Source: Chryseobacterium sp. 18061 (GTDB lineage: Bacteria; Pseudomonadota; Gammaproteobacteria; Enterobacterales; Enterobacteriaceae). Taken from it: a stretch of 64,000 bases of DNA. Positions 54,911-63,727 of the stretch are shown in pieces (positions within the stretch are counted from its first letter, which is position 1; each line of letters begins with the position of its first letter). Location of the stretch: contig CACSKA010000006.1 of NCBI GenBank assembly GCA_902706205.1, positions 310,001 to 374,000 of the forward strand, given 5' to 3'. The position numbers and the translations under genes are program-made. The notes beneath the pieces were generated by a model that was given only the letters and a program-made list of their open reading frames with translations, was not told where the DNA came from and did no database searches.

Positions 54911-55426
54911 ATGCTCGAATTTATTGCACATATGCTGGTCGGTACGCCGATATGGGTGTACGTGCTGTTCGTGTTTCTGCTGATCCGTGGCATTAAGGCG
55001 CGTCAGCCCGCAACGGTGACGCTCGAGAGGTTGGCCATTATCCCGCTGATATTTTTGGTTTGGGATCTCTATGATTTGGTTCTCTATCGGCATTTGACGT
55101 TGGGCGTGGTCATGCTGTGGATTGCGGTGCTGATTATGGGCGCGGCGCTTGGCTTCTGGCTGATAAAACCGGAGCGGGTGAGCCGCGGGAGTGCGCCGCG
55201 CACGTTGAACCGTCAGGCCGATTATTCCGCGCTGCCGTTAATGATGCTGGCATTTGCCATTAAATATGTGTTCGGTGTGATGGCAGCGGTGTCGCCGCAG
55301 ACCATGCAACAACCCGCTATGAGCGCGGCGGCGGTTGTGGTCGGTGGGCTGTTCGCTGGTAGCTTTATCGGGAAATATTCACGTTATCTGCAATGCTATT
55401 TCAGTCGGATGCAAAAGGTGAATTAA
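54911..55426 (+). CDS. Multi-span membrane protein of unknown function (DUF6622-like)
   Basis: This 171-residue protein has about five predicted spans (about residues 8-28, 40-58, 66-86, 108-126 and 134-153). The segments LVGTPIWVYVLFVFLLIRGIKA and LERLAIIPLIFLVWDLYDLV are characteristic of a conserved uncharacterised inner-membrane family. I do not recognise a specific function. AGGAACTGTAA precedes the start. Its nearest same-strand neighbour lies 133 bases upstream; it may be monocistronic. Confidence 0.75.
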   Translation: MLEFIAHMLVGTPIWVYVLFVFLLIRGIKARQPATVTLERLAIIPLIFLVWDLYDLVLYRHLTLGVVMLWIAVLIMGAALGFWLIKPERVSRGSAPRTLNRQADYSALPLMMLAFAIKYVFGVMAAVSPQTMQQPAMSAAAVVVGGLFAGSFIGKYSRYLQCYFSRMQKVN

Positions 55427-55563
55427 GATGATTCTGTGTTAAAAAAATAGGTTTTATCGGTTAGGCAGTCTACATTAATGGGTTGATAAATTTACGCTTT
55501 CTCTGGTCATTTGTGCTGCATTTTTGCCACGAATGAAGGCTAATAGCACGTTCAGGAATGAAA

Positions 55564-56364
55564 ATGACACTAAACCGCAACGCCGTGGCTGCGCTTAGCG
55601 CGCTCTGGTTGTTCAGTACTTGTGCCTCTGCCGAAGTGGATCTCGGCTCGATGGATATTCTGGCGAGAGATAACCCGCAAAGCCCTGTGCCGAAAGGTTT
55701 TGTTGTCGGCGCCGCGACGGTAAGCGGCCAGGCGCGTTATAAAGATCAGGATAACAGCACCTACTTTATTCCAGGCGCCCTCTATTTTGGCGATAACCTG
55801 ATGTATCTCGGGGATCGCGCTCGCTACTATTTTCGTCTGGACGATAACGTCGCAGTGTATGGCTACGGCCGTTACCGTTTTGGCAACCTGGACCCGTCGG
55901 ACGCCGATATCCTGCATGGCATGGATAAGCGAAAAGGAGAGTTGGAAGCCGGGATCGGCGGGACAATTATTACGCCGTATGCGCTGCTGACCGCCCGATT
56001 CGCGAGCGATGTCACCGGGCGCAGTAACGGCCAGGAACTCCTGCTCTGGGCGGATTTCCCGATTGTCAGAGACAATCTGCTGGTGATGCCGGGGATGGGG
56101 ATGATGATCCGCAGTCACAATATGGCGAACTACTATTTCGGCGGCGTTTCGAAAGAAGAAGCCACGCCACAGCGTAAAGCCTGGGATACCGGCACGACAT
56201 TCTCGCCAATGGCGGCGGTAGTGACGTCCTACCGTTTCAGCCCGCACTGGATGGGTTTGTTTGCCGCGAACTATGAGCTTTACGACAAAGACATCGCTGA
56301 CAGCCCGATAGTGCAGCACAGCGGTGAGTTTTATGTGATTGCAGGGGTGGGTTATACCTGGTAG
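55564..56364 (+). CDS. MipA/OmpV-family outer-membrane protein
   Basis: This 266-residue protein has a signal peptide (about residues 1-23, ending ASAE) and then a barrel of alternating aromatic strands, ending in the outer-membrane signature GVGYTW. The GALYFGDNLMYLGDRARYYFRL and AGIGGTIITPYALLTARFASDVTG segments match the MipA/OmpV family. Such proteins act as scaffolds for murein synthesis or as porins for small solutes; the role here is unknown. The start at 55564 is preferred to 55558 because AGGA is then 6 bases away. Confidence 0.8.
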   Translation: MTLNRNAVAALSALWLFSTCASAEVDLGSMDILARDNPQSPVPKGFVVGAATVSGQARYKDQDNSTYFIPGALYFGDNLMYLGDRARYYFRLDDNVAVYGYGRYRFGNLDPSDADILHGMDKRKGELEAGIGGTIITPYALLTARFASDVTGRSNGQELLLWADFPIVRDNLLVMPGMGMMIRSHNMANYYFGGVSKEEATPQRKAWDTGTTFSPMAAVVTSYRFSPHWMGLFAANYELYDKDIADSPIVQHSGEFYVIAGVGYTW

Positions 56365-56414
56365 CGATTAACAGCGCGTTCGCGGTTGAACAGCAGCGGG
56401 GGGTGTGAATACGT

Positions 56415-57368
56415 ATGAGCATACTGTTCCCGGGTATTCGGTTACTGCTGCTGGCCGCCTGTCTTCCGGCAACGCTGAGCTATGCCGCCGATGGGAATCG
56501 GATTCGACAACGCGCCAACGCGGTTCTGTCGCTGATGAGTTACACGGTTGTGCCGGACGTTACCGCCAGTGACCTGAACATTGGCAGCAGCGGCGGCGAC
56601 AAAAACGAGCTCGATATCACCCAGTTTGGCGGCGGAGCAACGCTCAGTGAAAGCGTGCCCATTTATGTTGAAGGCACGATGGGCTACAGCCGCTTCGATC
56701 CGCATTTCGTGCTATCTGACGGCAACCGCACCCGTAAAGTCCCGACCAAATGGAACAGCCTGACCGCCACCGGCGGCATCGGCTGGGATTTCCCGCTGTA
56801 TACCGATAGCCGGGGCGGCAAACTGGTTATCCGCCCGATTGCTAACGTCATGCTGGGCACCATGGCCAGCGATGTGCGTATCGGCGGCTTTGTGCTGGAA
56901 CGGCGTAAGGATGTGGATTTCAAGTTTCTCGACGGTGGGAGGCTGAATGCTTACGGGCTGGGCGGTTCGCTAATGCTTGATTACGAACTGGTGTCGAAAC
57001 CTCAGGATATCGACGTTGAATTACGCTATTCCAGCATGAATCTGCAAACCTTCGGTAGCACCTCGGACGCGGTACAGGGCGAGGCTACCGCGCAAAACCT
57101 GGGCCTTTATCTCCGACGCCGGGCACCGATTTTAGACTGGACGCTGCTCAAAAGCCCGGTGCGTTATGTGCTTGAAGGTGCTCACACCGAATACCTGGGA
57201 TCTCAGCGCGGCGAACTGGGCTTCAACAGTCTGAGTTCTCTGGGGTTAGGCATCGAGCTGGACAGCAGCAAATACCCGGTTTTCATTACCCGCACCCGGC
57301 TGGTGGCCCGTTATATGTTTGGTGAAAACACCGCCGGCTACGGCATTGGCCTGGCGATGAGTTTTTAA
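56415..57368 (+). CDS. Solitary outer-membrane autotransporter-type beta-barrel protein
   Basis: This 317-residue protein has a signal peptide (about residues 1-24, ending SYAAD). A barrel built from repeated short strands follows, for example ESVPIYVEGTMGYSRFD, LTATGGIGWDFPLYTD and RLVARYMFGENTAGYGIGLAMSF, with a terminal Phe. It lacks a passenger domain, as in the solitary outer-membrane autotransporter-like family. Function is unknown. It lies 50 bases after the MipA/OmpV gene, so both barrels are probably one transcription unit. Confidence 0.75.
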   Translation: MSILFPGIRLLLLAACLPATLSYAADGNRIRQRANAVLSLMSYTVVPDVTASDLNIGSSGGDKNELDITQFGGGATLSESVPIYVEGTMGYSRFDPHFVLSDGNRTRKVPTKWNSLTATGGIGWDFPLYTDSRGGKLVIRPIANVMLGTMASDVRIGGFVLERRKDVDFKFLDGGRLNAYGLGGSLMLDYELVSKPQDIDVELRYSSMNLQTFGSTSDAVQGEATAQNLGLYLRRRAPILDWTLLKSPVRYVLEGAHTEYLGSQRGELGFNSLSSLGLGIELDSSKYPVFITRTRLVARYMFGENTAGYGIGLAMSF

Positions 57369-57465
57369 CACTTTTCTTTTTTTTCATTTTTTCAGCAATA
57401 TTTTTCCTCCTCATACGTCTACCTCAGCACGAACACGATTTAATTCCTAAGATGAGGTAATTCTA

Positions 57466-57909
57466 ATGAGAGATTTTGATATGCATGAACATCAACGTGG
57501 TCGCGGTTTTGGCGGCCATCGGATGGCGAAACCGCTGATTATGGGTGCAGTGATTTTTGTCGTACTGGGCCTGTTGGTGATGTCGCTGTGGAATGCGCTG
57601 CTGCCCGCCATCATCGGCGTTAAAGCGATTGGCTTCTGGCAGGCATTGGGGCTGCTGGTACTGTGCCGTATTCTGTTTGGCGGCCTTGGTTTCCGTCCGG
57701 GTATGTTTGGCGGAATGCGTCGTCGGATGCACGAACGCTGGATGCAAATGACCCCGGAACAGCGCGAAGCCTTTATGCAACAGCGTCGCGAGGGCTTTGG
57801 TCGTCGTGGGCATTGCCACCATCGCGGTTGGCACGAACGCCGTGACGAAAGGGCCGATATGCGCCAACAGCCTGAAGAGCCTGTGGTGAAAACGCCGGAA
57901 GGCGAGTAA
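57466..57909 (+). CDS. Small membrane protein with LTxxQ-like and His-rich tail, partner of ECF sigma factor
   Basis: This 147-residue protein has two strongly hydrophobic stretches (about residues 24-48 and 56-72) joined by a short loop. A highly charged C-terminal tail follows with MTPEQREAFMQQRREGFGRRGHCHHRGW. MTPEQR recalls the LTxxQ motif of Spy/CpxP and of CnrX-type metal sensors, while Cys/His residues could bind metal. Two spans would place both basic ends in the cytoplasm. It lies 5 bases before the sigma-factor gene and is the best candidate for its anti-sigma factor or sensor. AGGTAATTCTA precedes the start. Confidence 0.7.
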   Translation: MRDFDMHEHQRGRGFGGHRMAKPLIMGAVIFVVLGLLVMSLWNALLPAIIGVKAIGFWQALGLLVLCRILFGGLGFRPGMFGGMRRRMHERWMQMTPEQREAFMQQRREGFGRRGHCHHRGWHERRDERADMRQQPEEPVVKTPEGE

Positions 57910-57914
57910 TTCGG

Positions 57915-58472
57915 ATGAAAGCCGGAATGGCGAAGGATTCCCTGCTGCTTTCGGCCCTTAACGCCTGTCGTTCGCGATTAACTGCGTTTATCCGTGGCCG
58001 CACGGCGGTGCGCGAAGATGCCGATGACGTACTACAGGAAATCACCTGGCAGCTCATGAAAGTGGAACAACCCGTGGAAAATATCGCCGCCTGGTTGTTC
58101 CGCGCCGCCCGGAACGAACTGACCGACAGAGCGCGTAAAAAGCGTGAATTACCGCTGTCGGCATTCTCCTCAGCTGACGAAGACGGTAACTTCCCGGAAG
58201 ATGAACTGGCGGAAACGTTATTTGGTGTGGCACAAACACCAGAAGACGATTACCTGAAGGCGCTGCTGTGGGAAGAACTGAACGATGCGCTGGCGGCACT
58301 TCCGCCCGCACAGCGTGAGGTGTTTGAACGTACGGAGCTGGAAGGGTTGAGTTATAAAGAACTGGCCGAGGATACTGGTGACAGTGTGCAGGCGTTGTTG
58401 TCGCGCAAACACAAAGCGGTGTTGTACCTGAGAACCCGGTTACGCAGCGTTTACGATGATTTGACGCAATAA
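57915..58472 (+). CDS. ECF-type RNA polymerase sigma factor
   Basis: This 185-residue sigma-70 family protein has region 2 at about residues 20-75 (VREDADDVLQEITWQLMKVEQPVENIAAWLFRAARNELTDRARK). It has a region 4 helix-turn-helix at about 120-175 (ALPPAQREVFERTELEGLSYKELAEDTGDSVQALLSRKHKAV). It lacks regions 1 and 3, as ECF factors do. I know of no K-12 counterpart at this place. It follows a small membrane protein by 5 bases and precedes a REP-like terminator. Targets cannot be read from the window; no matching -35/-10 pair was convincingly found upstream of 57466. Confidence 0.88.
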   Translation: MKAGMAKDSLLLSALNACRSRLTAFIRGRTAVREDADDVLQEITWQLMKVEQPVENIAAWLFRAARNELTDRARKKRELPLSAFSSADEDGNFPEDELAETLFGVAQTPEDDYLKALLWEELNDALAALPPAQREVFERTELEGLSYKELAEDTGDSVQALLSRKHKAVLYLRTRLRSVYDDLTQ

Positions 58473-58479
58473 AAGAAAT

Positions 58480-58510
58480 TGCCCGACGGTGTTAGCACCG
58501 GTCGGGCAAG
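58480..58510. terminator. REP-like bidirectional terminator between sigma factor gene and digH
   Basis: TTGCCCGAC / GTCGGGCAA with an inner GGTG/CACC stem lies 8 bases after the sigma stop. On the minus strand TTTCTTTT follows, so it also suits digH. Confidence 0.75.
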
Positions 58511-58555
58511 TGTCGGTCTGATACGGGTTATCGTCATCAGGCAGGACAAATCGAA

Positions 58556-59887
58556 TCAGCTTCCCCAGCGACTGCGCAGGTAATTTACCGCCTGCTGAGT
58601 CTGCGGCTGATTGAGGTTGTTTTCACGGAACAGAATGGTGCCCTGAACTTCCGGTAGCGCATCGTTTAAATCGAGCTGTTTTTTCAGCTCAGGCACACCG
58701 CCCTGAACGGTCCAGTCTGGCTCATTCTTTGAGGGTTCCCCAACCTTATAGAGCGCCACACCGATATATAAACGGGTGTGCGTCGGTTTCACCACATCTG
58801 CCCACCATTTTGCCAGCACGTCGTAACGAGCCGCATCGCGAGCGAACGGCCAGTAAACCTGTGGCGCAATGTAATCCAGTAGTCCTTTTTGCACCCATAA
58901 ACGGGTGTCGGCAAACGATTCGTCATACGCCGCCGCGCCACGGGTATCGGACCCCGCCGGATCGTGCGAGCGGTTGCGCCACACACCAGCCGGGCTCACG
59001 CCAAACTGAACGTTTGGATTCAGCTGTTTGATAGTCCGTGACACTTGGGTAATCAGCAGTTCGGTGTTGTGTCGACGCCAGTCGGCCTTCGAGGCATAAC
59101 CCTGGCCGTAAATGCGGAACGTCTGGCTGTCGTTCAGCGCAGAACCGGCGGTTTCGGTATAGAAGTAATCATCGAATTGTACGCCGTCAACCGGATAGCG
59201 CGACACCACTTCTGCCACGATGCTGGTTATCCAGTCACGCGCTTCGGGAATGCCCGGATCAATAACATAGCGATCGCCGGAAATACGGATCCAGTCGCGA
59301 TGCGCTACAAACACGCTGGACGGGTGCATTGACAGCGTGCGATTCAGTTCTGCCACGGTGCCAGGTTTGGTATTGGTCGTGACGCGATACGGGTTAAACC
59401 ACGCGTGGACTTTCATTCCGCGTTTGTGCGCTTCATCGAGCATAAACTGCAGCGGATCGTAGCCCGGATCCTGGCCCACTTTGCCGGTCAGCATATCTGA
59501 CCATGGCAAAATCTGGGACGGCCAGAGGGCAGTGCCATCGGGTTTAATCTGGAAGAAGACGGTGTTAATGCCAAGGCTTTGCAGCTTATCCAGCTTATCG
59601 GTTAGCGCTTTCTTTTGCAGATTGGCACGGGCCGCTGCATCGCTGACGTTAACCGATGACACCGGCGGCCAGTCAAGACGCGAAACGGTGGTCAACCATA
59701 CGCCGCGCACGGGGTGTTTGTCGGCAGGTCTGTCAGGTAGCGGATGTTTTGCTACCGGTGGCAGCGGCGTCACCAGTGATTTCGGTTTTTCTGATGTGCA
59801 ATTAGCAAGCAGAAGTGCACTGGCAATCAGCGCCCCGGTAATAGTGACTCGTGCAATTATGGAGAGTTTACGTGAGCTGATAATCAT
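58556..59887 (-). CDS. digH: Divisome-localised peptidoglycan glycosyl hydrolase DigH (YddW)
   Basis: This 443-residue lipoprotein has a signal peptide with lipobox LLANC (Cys30) and a glycoside-hydrolase-like DUF187 barrel. Close matches to K-12 YddW include RGVWLTTVSRLDWPPVSSVNVSDAA, GINTVFFQIKPDGTALWPSQILPWSDMLTGKVG, GVQFDDYFYTET and YIAPQVYWPFARDAARYDVLAKWWADVVKPT. It cleaves denuded glycan strands at the division site. It is anchored in the outer membrane. Its place after osmC fits K-12 order, although the ddp and dos genes between are missing. Confidence 0.96.
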   Translation of the reverse strand: MIISSRKLSIIARVTITGALIASALLLANCTSEKPKSLVTPLPPVAKHPLPDRPADKHPVRGVWLTTVSRLDWPPVSSVNVSDAAARANLQKKALTDKLDKLQSLGINTVFFQIKPDGTALWPSQILPWSDMLTGKVGQDPGYDPLQFMLDEAHKRGMKVHAWFNPYRVTTNTKPGTVAELNRTLSMHPSSVFVAHRDWIRISGDRYVIDPGIPEARDWITSIVAEVVSRYPVDGVQFDDYFYTETAGSALNDSQTFRIYGQGYASKADWRRHNTELLITQVSRTIKQLNPNVQFGVSPAGVWRNRSHDPAGSDTRGAAAYDESFADTRLWVQKGLLDYIAPQVYWPFARDAARYDVLAKWWADVVKPTHTRLYIGVALYKVGEPSKNEPDWTVQGGVPELKKQLDLNDALPEVQGTILFRENNLNQPQTQQAVNYLRSRWGS

Positions 59888-59993
59888 ATCCCTGTTTTAT
59901 GCAGGCCTTCACATTAGCGAGACTCATTCTCGTATGATTCGATTTGTGGAGCAACCCGGAAAGTTTGTGAACGCATCAAAACGCATTCTGCGC

Positions 59994-60332
59994 TCAAGCT
60001 TTTTCTGATCGCTCAACTACCTGTGGATAATTTGGGTTGTTATTCAACCAGTTCTGCGCCATGGCACGTTGTTCATCCGTCACTACGCCGTCGGGTTTGC
60101 CGTCGATACCGTAGCGCTGGTATTCACTGGCGAGCGCCATCTGATAGGGAATACTACGGGTGTAGCGTTTCAACGCTTTGCCTATCTCAACCCCAGGGAA
60201 ATCAATATCACGCCGGATAGCGTCGTTGATCAGATCCTGCATGATGCGGACTTTAAGCGGCTTAGGCCGTTCATGTGCAAAGAGTAATGGCCAACTCTCA
60301 CGCAGCATCATGGCACGTTGGTTTTTATCCAC
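59994..60332 (-). CDS. ProQ/FinO-domain RNA-binding protein
   Basis: This protein of about 112 residues from a GTG start carries the FinO/ProQ fold: MLRESWPLLFAHERPKPLKVRIMQDLINDAIRRDIDFPGVEIGKALKRYTRSIPYQMAL is the N-terminal part of the domain, with the conserved ERPKPL and the basic helix KALKRYTRS. It binds structured RNAs in relatives and acts as an RNA chaperone. It ends shortly after the domain and lacks the linker and Tudor domain of ProQ. The GTG at 60332 has GGGG eight bases upstream; the longer frame (60377) adds 15 poorly placed residues. Confidence 0.8.
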   Translation of the reverse strand: MDKNQRAMMLRESWPLLFAHERPKPLKVRIMQDLINDAIRRDIDFPGVEIGKALKRYTRSIPYQMALASEYQRYGIDGKPDGVVTDEQRAMAQNWLNNNPNYPQVVERSEKA

Positions 60333-60430
60333 GGTAATACCCCAAAGGTATCTGGTTTTTTTATGAGTATAAAACAAAGATATGTCAGGCGTAGGAAACG
60401 GGCAGGGACTACTTTTGGTTGTTATTTTGG

Positions 60431-60745
60431 CTATTGCGCAGAATTGTTTTGGATAGACTGAAGTAGCGTATCCAGTAAGCCGGGGAAACGCGCATCTAAA
60501 TCGTCGCGGCGCAGGGAAATTCTATTCTCCCGCCCCTGAGGGCGTTGCCAGATAACGCCACTGTCACGCAAAACGCGCCAGTGATGCGTCATGGTTGACT
60601 TCGCCACGTCCTGCCGCAGCGCGCCGCAGCTCAGTTCACTGCCATCCGCAAGCGCTTTTACTATCTCCAGACGCAATGCATTCCCTAATGCAAAAAGGAC
60701 ATTTTCCAGGCGAATCTGTTCACGTTCCGGATGATTGGCGATCAT
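60431..60745 (-). CDS. ArsR-family winged-helix regulator
   Basis: This 104-residue winged-helix protein (MIANHPEREQIRLENVLFALGNALRLEIVKALADG) has the recognition helix ALRQDVAKSTMTHHWRVLRDSGVI (about residues 43-66) and the wing RPQGRENRISL. It has a single Cys in the SCGAL segment, so no classical metal-binding CxCxxC is present; it may sense an oxidant or another ligand. It is divergent from a second EF-G gene, with palindromic operators between. It presumably represses both (inference). Confidence 0.85.
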   Translation of the reverse strand: MIANHPEREQIRLENVLFALGNALRLEIVKALADGSELSCGALRQDVAKSTMTHHWRVLRDSGVIWQRPQGRENRISLRRDDLDARFPGLLDTLLQSIQNNSAQ

Positions 60746-60851
60746 ACTGTTCCTGTATTTACCGGTGAATGTGCGGAAGCGAGAGGGCGCTAATATACCG
60801 AAAGCCCTCGCTGAACGCTACGCATCGCGGTTGGTGTTTCACCGATTGCTG

Positions 60852-60897
60852 CTATAGCTAATATAGTTCGAATATACTCGTACAGTTGTACTATTAT
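60852..60897. promoter_or_regulatory. Operator/promoter region between the ArsR gene and the EF-G paralogue
   Basis: TATAGTTCGAATATA (60862-60876) is a near-perfect palindrome around TTCGAA, and GTACAGTTGTAC (60880-60891) is a second one. TATTAT at 60892-60897 is a possible -10 element for the EF-G gene, but its -35 is weak. Binding by the ArsR protein is inferred from the divergent layout. Confidence 0.55.
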
Positions 60898-60966
60898 AGA
60901 TGCCGTTACATAACCCGCGGTCAATTCCGGCCGCGGATTGACAGTCAACAGACTTAAGGACGCATC

Positions 60967-63069
60967 ATGCCTCGACCCATCCCCCTCGAACGTTACCGCA
61001 ACATCGGCATCTCCGCGCATATCGATGCCGGTAAAACCACCACCACCGAGCGCATTCTGTTTTACACCGGAATGAGCCACAAACTGGGTGAAGTGCACGA
61101 TGGCGCGGCAACGACGGACTGGATGGCGCAGGAGCAGGAGCGCGGTATTACCATCACCTCTGCCGCCGTGAGTGCCTTCTGGTCCGGAATGGATCGTGAT
61201 TTTGAGCCGCATCGGGTCAACATAATCGACACCCCTGGTCACGTGGATTTCACTATTGAAGTTGAACGTTCCATGCGTGTGCTCGACGGCGCGGTGATGG
61301 TGTATGACTCGGTCGGCGGTGTGCAGCCGCAGTCCGAAACCGTGTGGCGTCAGGCCAACAAATACCAGGTGCCGAGGCTGGCTTTCGTCAACAAGATGGA
61401 CCGACAGGGCGCTGACTTTTTCCGCGTCGTGCAGATGATGAAAGACCGCCTGAAAGCGAATCCGGTACCGATTGTCATTCCAGTTGGTGCGGAAGAACAC
61501 TTTTCCGGCGTGGTTGATCTCATCAAAATGCGGGCGATCCACTGGGATGACGAAACCCAGGGCATGACCTTCAGCTACGGCCCGGTTCCGGTGGATTTAC
61601 TGGAAATAGCACAGGAATGGCGTGAGAAAATGGTGGCCGCAGCCGCAGAGGCCAACGATGCGCTGATGGATAAGTATCTGGAAACGGGCAGCCTCGACGA
61701 AGCCGATATTATCGCCGGGCTGCGTCAGCGTACGATTGCCGGTGACATCCAGCCGATGCTGTGCGGCAGCGCCTTTAAAAACAAAGGGGTGCAGCGGATG
61801 CTCGATGCGGTGGTGGAGCTTATGCCGTCGCCACTGGACGTTCCGGCCATTGACGGGATTGATGAACAGGGCCAGCCGGCGGAACGACATCCGAGCGATG
61901 ACGAACCGTTTTCGGCGCTGGCGTTTAAACTGATGACCGATCCGTACGTTGGCCAGCTGACTTTTATTCGCGTTTATTCGGGCGTATTGAGAAAAGGCGA
62001 CGCCGTGTATAACCCGGTTAAAGGCAAGAAAGAGCGTATTGGCCGTATCGTATTAATGCATGCGAATGACCGGCATGAAGTGGATGAACTGCGCGCCGGG
62101 GATATCGCCGCCTGCGTGGGGCTAAAAGATGTAACCACCGGGGACACGCTGACGGATCCGGACCACATTATCACGCTGGAACGAATGGAGTTTCCGGAGC
62201 CGGTGATTTCTCTGGCGATTGAACCGAAAACCAAGGCCGATCAGGAGAAAATGGGCATTGCGCTGCAGCGTCTGGCGGCTGAAGATCCGTCGTTCCGCTT
62301 GCACACGGATGAAGAATCCGGGCAGACGATTATTTCTGGCATGGGTGAATTGCATCTGGAGATCATCGTCGACCGTATGAAACGCGAGTTTGGCGTGGAT
62401 GCGAATATCGGACGGCCGCAGGTCACATACCGGGAAACGATCCGCAAACCGGTGAAGGAGATCGAAGGCAAGTTTGTGCGCCAGTCCGGAGGGAAAGGTC
62501 AGTATGGTCATGTGGTGCTGAGCTTTGAGCCGCAAGAGCCTGGTAGCGGATTCAAATTCGAAGACGCGACCAAAGGCGGCGTGGTTCCGCGCGAATACAT
62601 TCCTTCGGTGGAGAAAGGTCTACGCGAAGCGATGAACAGTGGCGTGCTGGCCGGGTATCCGGTGGTGGATGTGAAAGCGACGCTGACATTTGGTTCATAT
62701 CATGACGTCGACTCGTCAGAACTGGCGTTCCGCATGGCGGCAATTTTTGGTTTCAAAGAGGGCTTTCGTAAAGCAGATCCGGCAATTCTGGAGCCCATAA
62801 TGCACGTTGAAGTAGAAACGCCGGAAGACTATGCCGGGAATATCATGGGCGATTTGTCGTCACGTCGAGGGATGGTGCAGGGCATGGAGGAACGATTCGG
62901 CAGCCAAATTATTCGCGCCGATGTACCGCTGGCGGAGATGTTCGGTTATTCCACCACCCTACGATCGATGTCTCAGGGCCGAGCCACGTACAGCATGGAG
63001 TTTCATCATTATGCCGAAGCACCGCGCAACGTAGCGGATGACATCATCGCCAAACGTGCCAAAGCATAA
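60967..63069 (+). CDS. Second elongation factor G (EF-G paralogue)
   Basis: This 700-residue EF-G has all five GTPase motifs intact: [32 protein letters not shown] and SAFKNKG. The domain IV tip is kept ([10 protein letters not shown] and [15 protein letters not shown] with its key His). From memory, it is clearly distinct from canonical E. coli EF-G (704 residues) with many substitutions, and it lacks the usual str-operon neighbours (rpsL, rpsG, tufA). An ArsR-type regulator divides it from the rest. It could replace EF-G under stress or drug exposure; that role is hypothesis. A strong terminator follows. Confidence 0.92.
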   Translation: MPRPIPLERYRNIGISAHIDAGKTTTTERILFYTGMSHKLGEVHDGAATTDWMAQEQERGITITSAAVSAFWSGMDRDFEPHRVNIIDTPGHVDFTIEVERSMRVLDGAVMVYDSVGGVQPQSETVWRQANKYQVPRLAFVNKMDRQGADFFRVVQMMKDRLKANPVPIVIPVGAEEHFSGVVDLIKMRAIHWDDETQGMTFSYGPVPVDLLEIAQEWREKMVAAAAEANDALMDKYLETGSLDEADIIAGLRQRTIAGDIQPMLCGSAFKNKGVQRMLDAVVELMPSPLDVPAIDGIDEQGQPAERHPSDDEPFSALAFKLMTDPYVGQLTFIRVYSGVLRKGDAVYNPVKGKKERIGRIVLMHANDRHEVDELRAGDIAACVGLKDVTTGDTLTDPDHIITLERMEFPEPVISLAIEPKTKADQEKMGIALQRLAAEDPSFRLHTDEESGQTIISGMGELHLEIIVDRMKREFGVDANIGRPQVTYRETIRKPVKEIEGKFVRQSGGKGQYGHVVLSFEPQEPGSGFKFEDATKGGVVPREYIPSVEKGLREAMNSGVLAGYPVVDVKATLTFGSYHDVDSSELAFRMAAIFGFKEGFRKADPAILEPIMHVEVETPEDYAGNIMGDLSSRRGMVQGMEERFGSQIIRADVPLAEMFGYSTTLRSMSQGRATYSMEFHHYAEAPRNVADDIIAKRAKA

Positions 63070-63082
63070 AAGGTAATACCTG

Positions 63083-63118
63083 ACGGGAGTGTTCTTGATT
63101 GAGCGCTCCCGTTTTTTT
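63083..63118 (+). terminator. Terminator of the EF-G paralogue
   Basis: ACGGGAG / CTCCCGT (7 bp, 16-base loop) is followed by TTTTTTT at 63112-63118, 14 bases after the stop. Confidence 0.85.
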
Positions 63119-63210
63119 ACCTGATGCCTGTGCCGCGCTCCCCGTAGGTTGCACATGGCTTTTGGAGCCAGTATGGTGTGCGCAATTTCACAAGAATCGC
63201 AGGACATATT

Positions 63211-63495
63211 ATGACCAATGCGCCCTCAAAAGATCCGCTGCACGGCGTCACACTCGAAGCACTACTCAACACGCTGGTGAATAAATACGGCTGGCCCGAA
63301 CTGGCGAAAAGAATCAAAATTAACTGTTTCAAAAGCGATCCGAGCATAAAGTCGAGCCTGAAATTCCTGCGTCGTACGCCGTGGGCACGCAAAGAAGTTG
63401 AAGACTTGTACATTGATTACCTTCACGACGAGCAAGAGAACATCGATGATGAAAGCCCATGGGCAAACTGGCAGGGTAAAAAGCCGCAGGACTAA
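63211..63495 (+). CDS. VF530-family small DNA-binding protein (DUF2132)
   Basis: This 94-residue protein matches the VF530/DUF2132 family over nearly all its length: [62 protein letters not shown]. The family is annotated as DNA-binding from its structure; no role is established. The start at 63211 follows AGGAC and gives the usual length; the longer frame to 63178 adds 11 residues without support. Confidence 0.88.
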   Translation: MTNAPSKDPLHGVTLEALLNTLVNKYGWPELAKRIKINCFKSDPSIKSSLKFLRRTPWARKEVEDLYIDYLHDEQENIDDESPWANWQGKKPQD

Positions 63496-63682
63496 TTATG
63501 GCGCAATGTTATTTTTCGCCTGACTATAAAGAAAGTAAGCATCTTTAATTAACGTCCATGACAATATAGAAAACACATCATGCGGTTGATTTATGTAAAG
63601 GGCGTATTTTTTCGCCTTATGCCAAAGATAAGTCATGCATAATGAGCAACGTTTTTTCGATGCAAAGAATTGGGCCTGAAGA

Positions 63683-63711
63683 TGAAAACAGAACACCAGA
63701 CTGGTGTTCTG
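63683..63711 (-). terminator. Terminator of the zinc-ribbon gene
   Basis: On the minus strand CAGAACACCAG / CTGGTGTTCTG (11 bp, one-base centre) is followed by TTTTC. It lies 17 bases after the stop of the small zinc-ribbon gene. The remainder of 63496-63682 shows no gene. Confidence 0.75.
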
Positions 63712-63727
63712 AATGCGGTGCGAGAGA

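Noticed and set aside
60790..61542. 250-codon minus-strand ORF opposite the EF-G paralogue
   Set aside because: Antisense of conserved EF-G codons, and it crosses the intergenic operator region without a start site.
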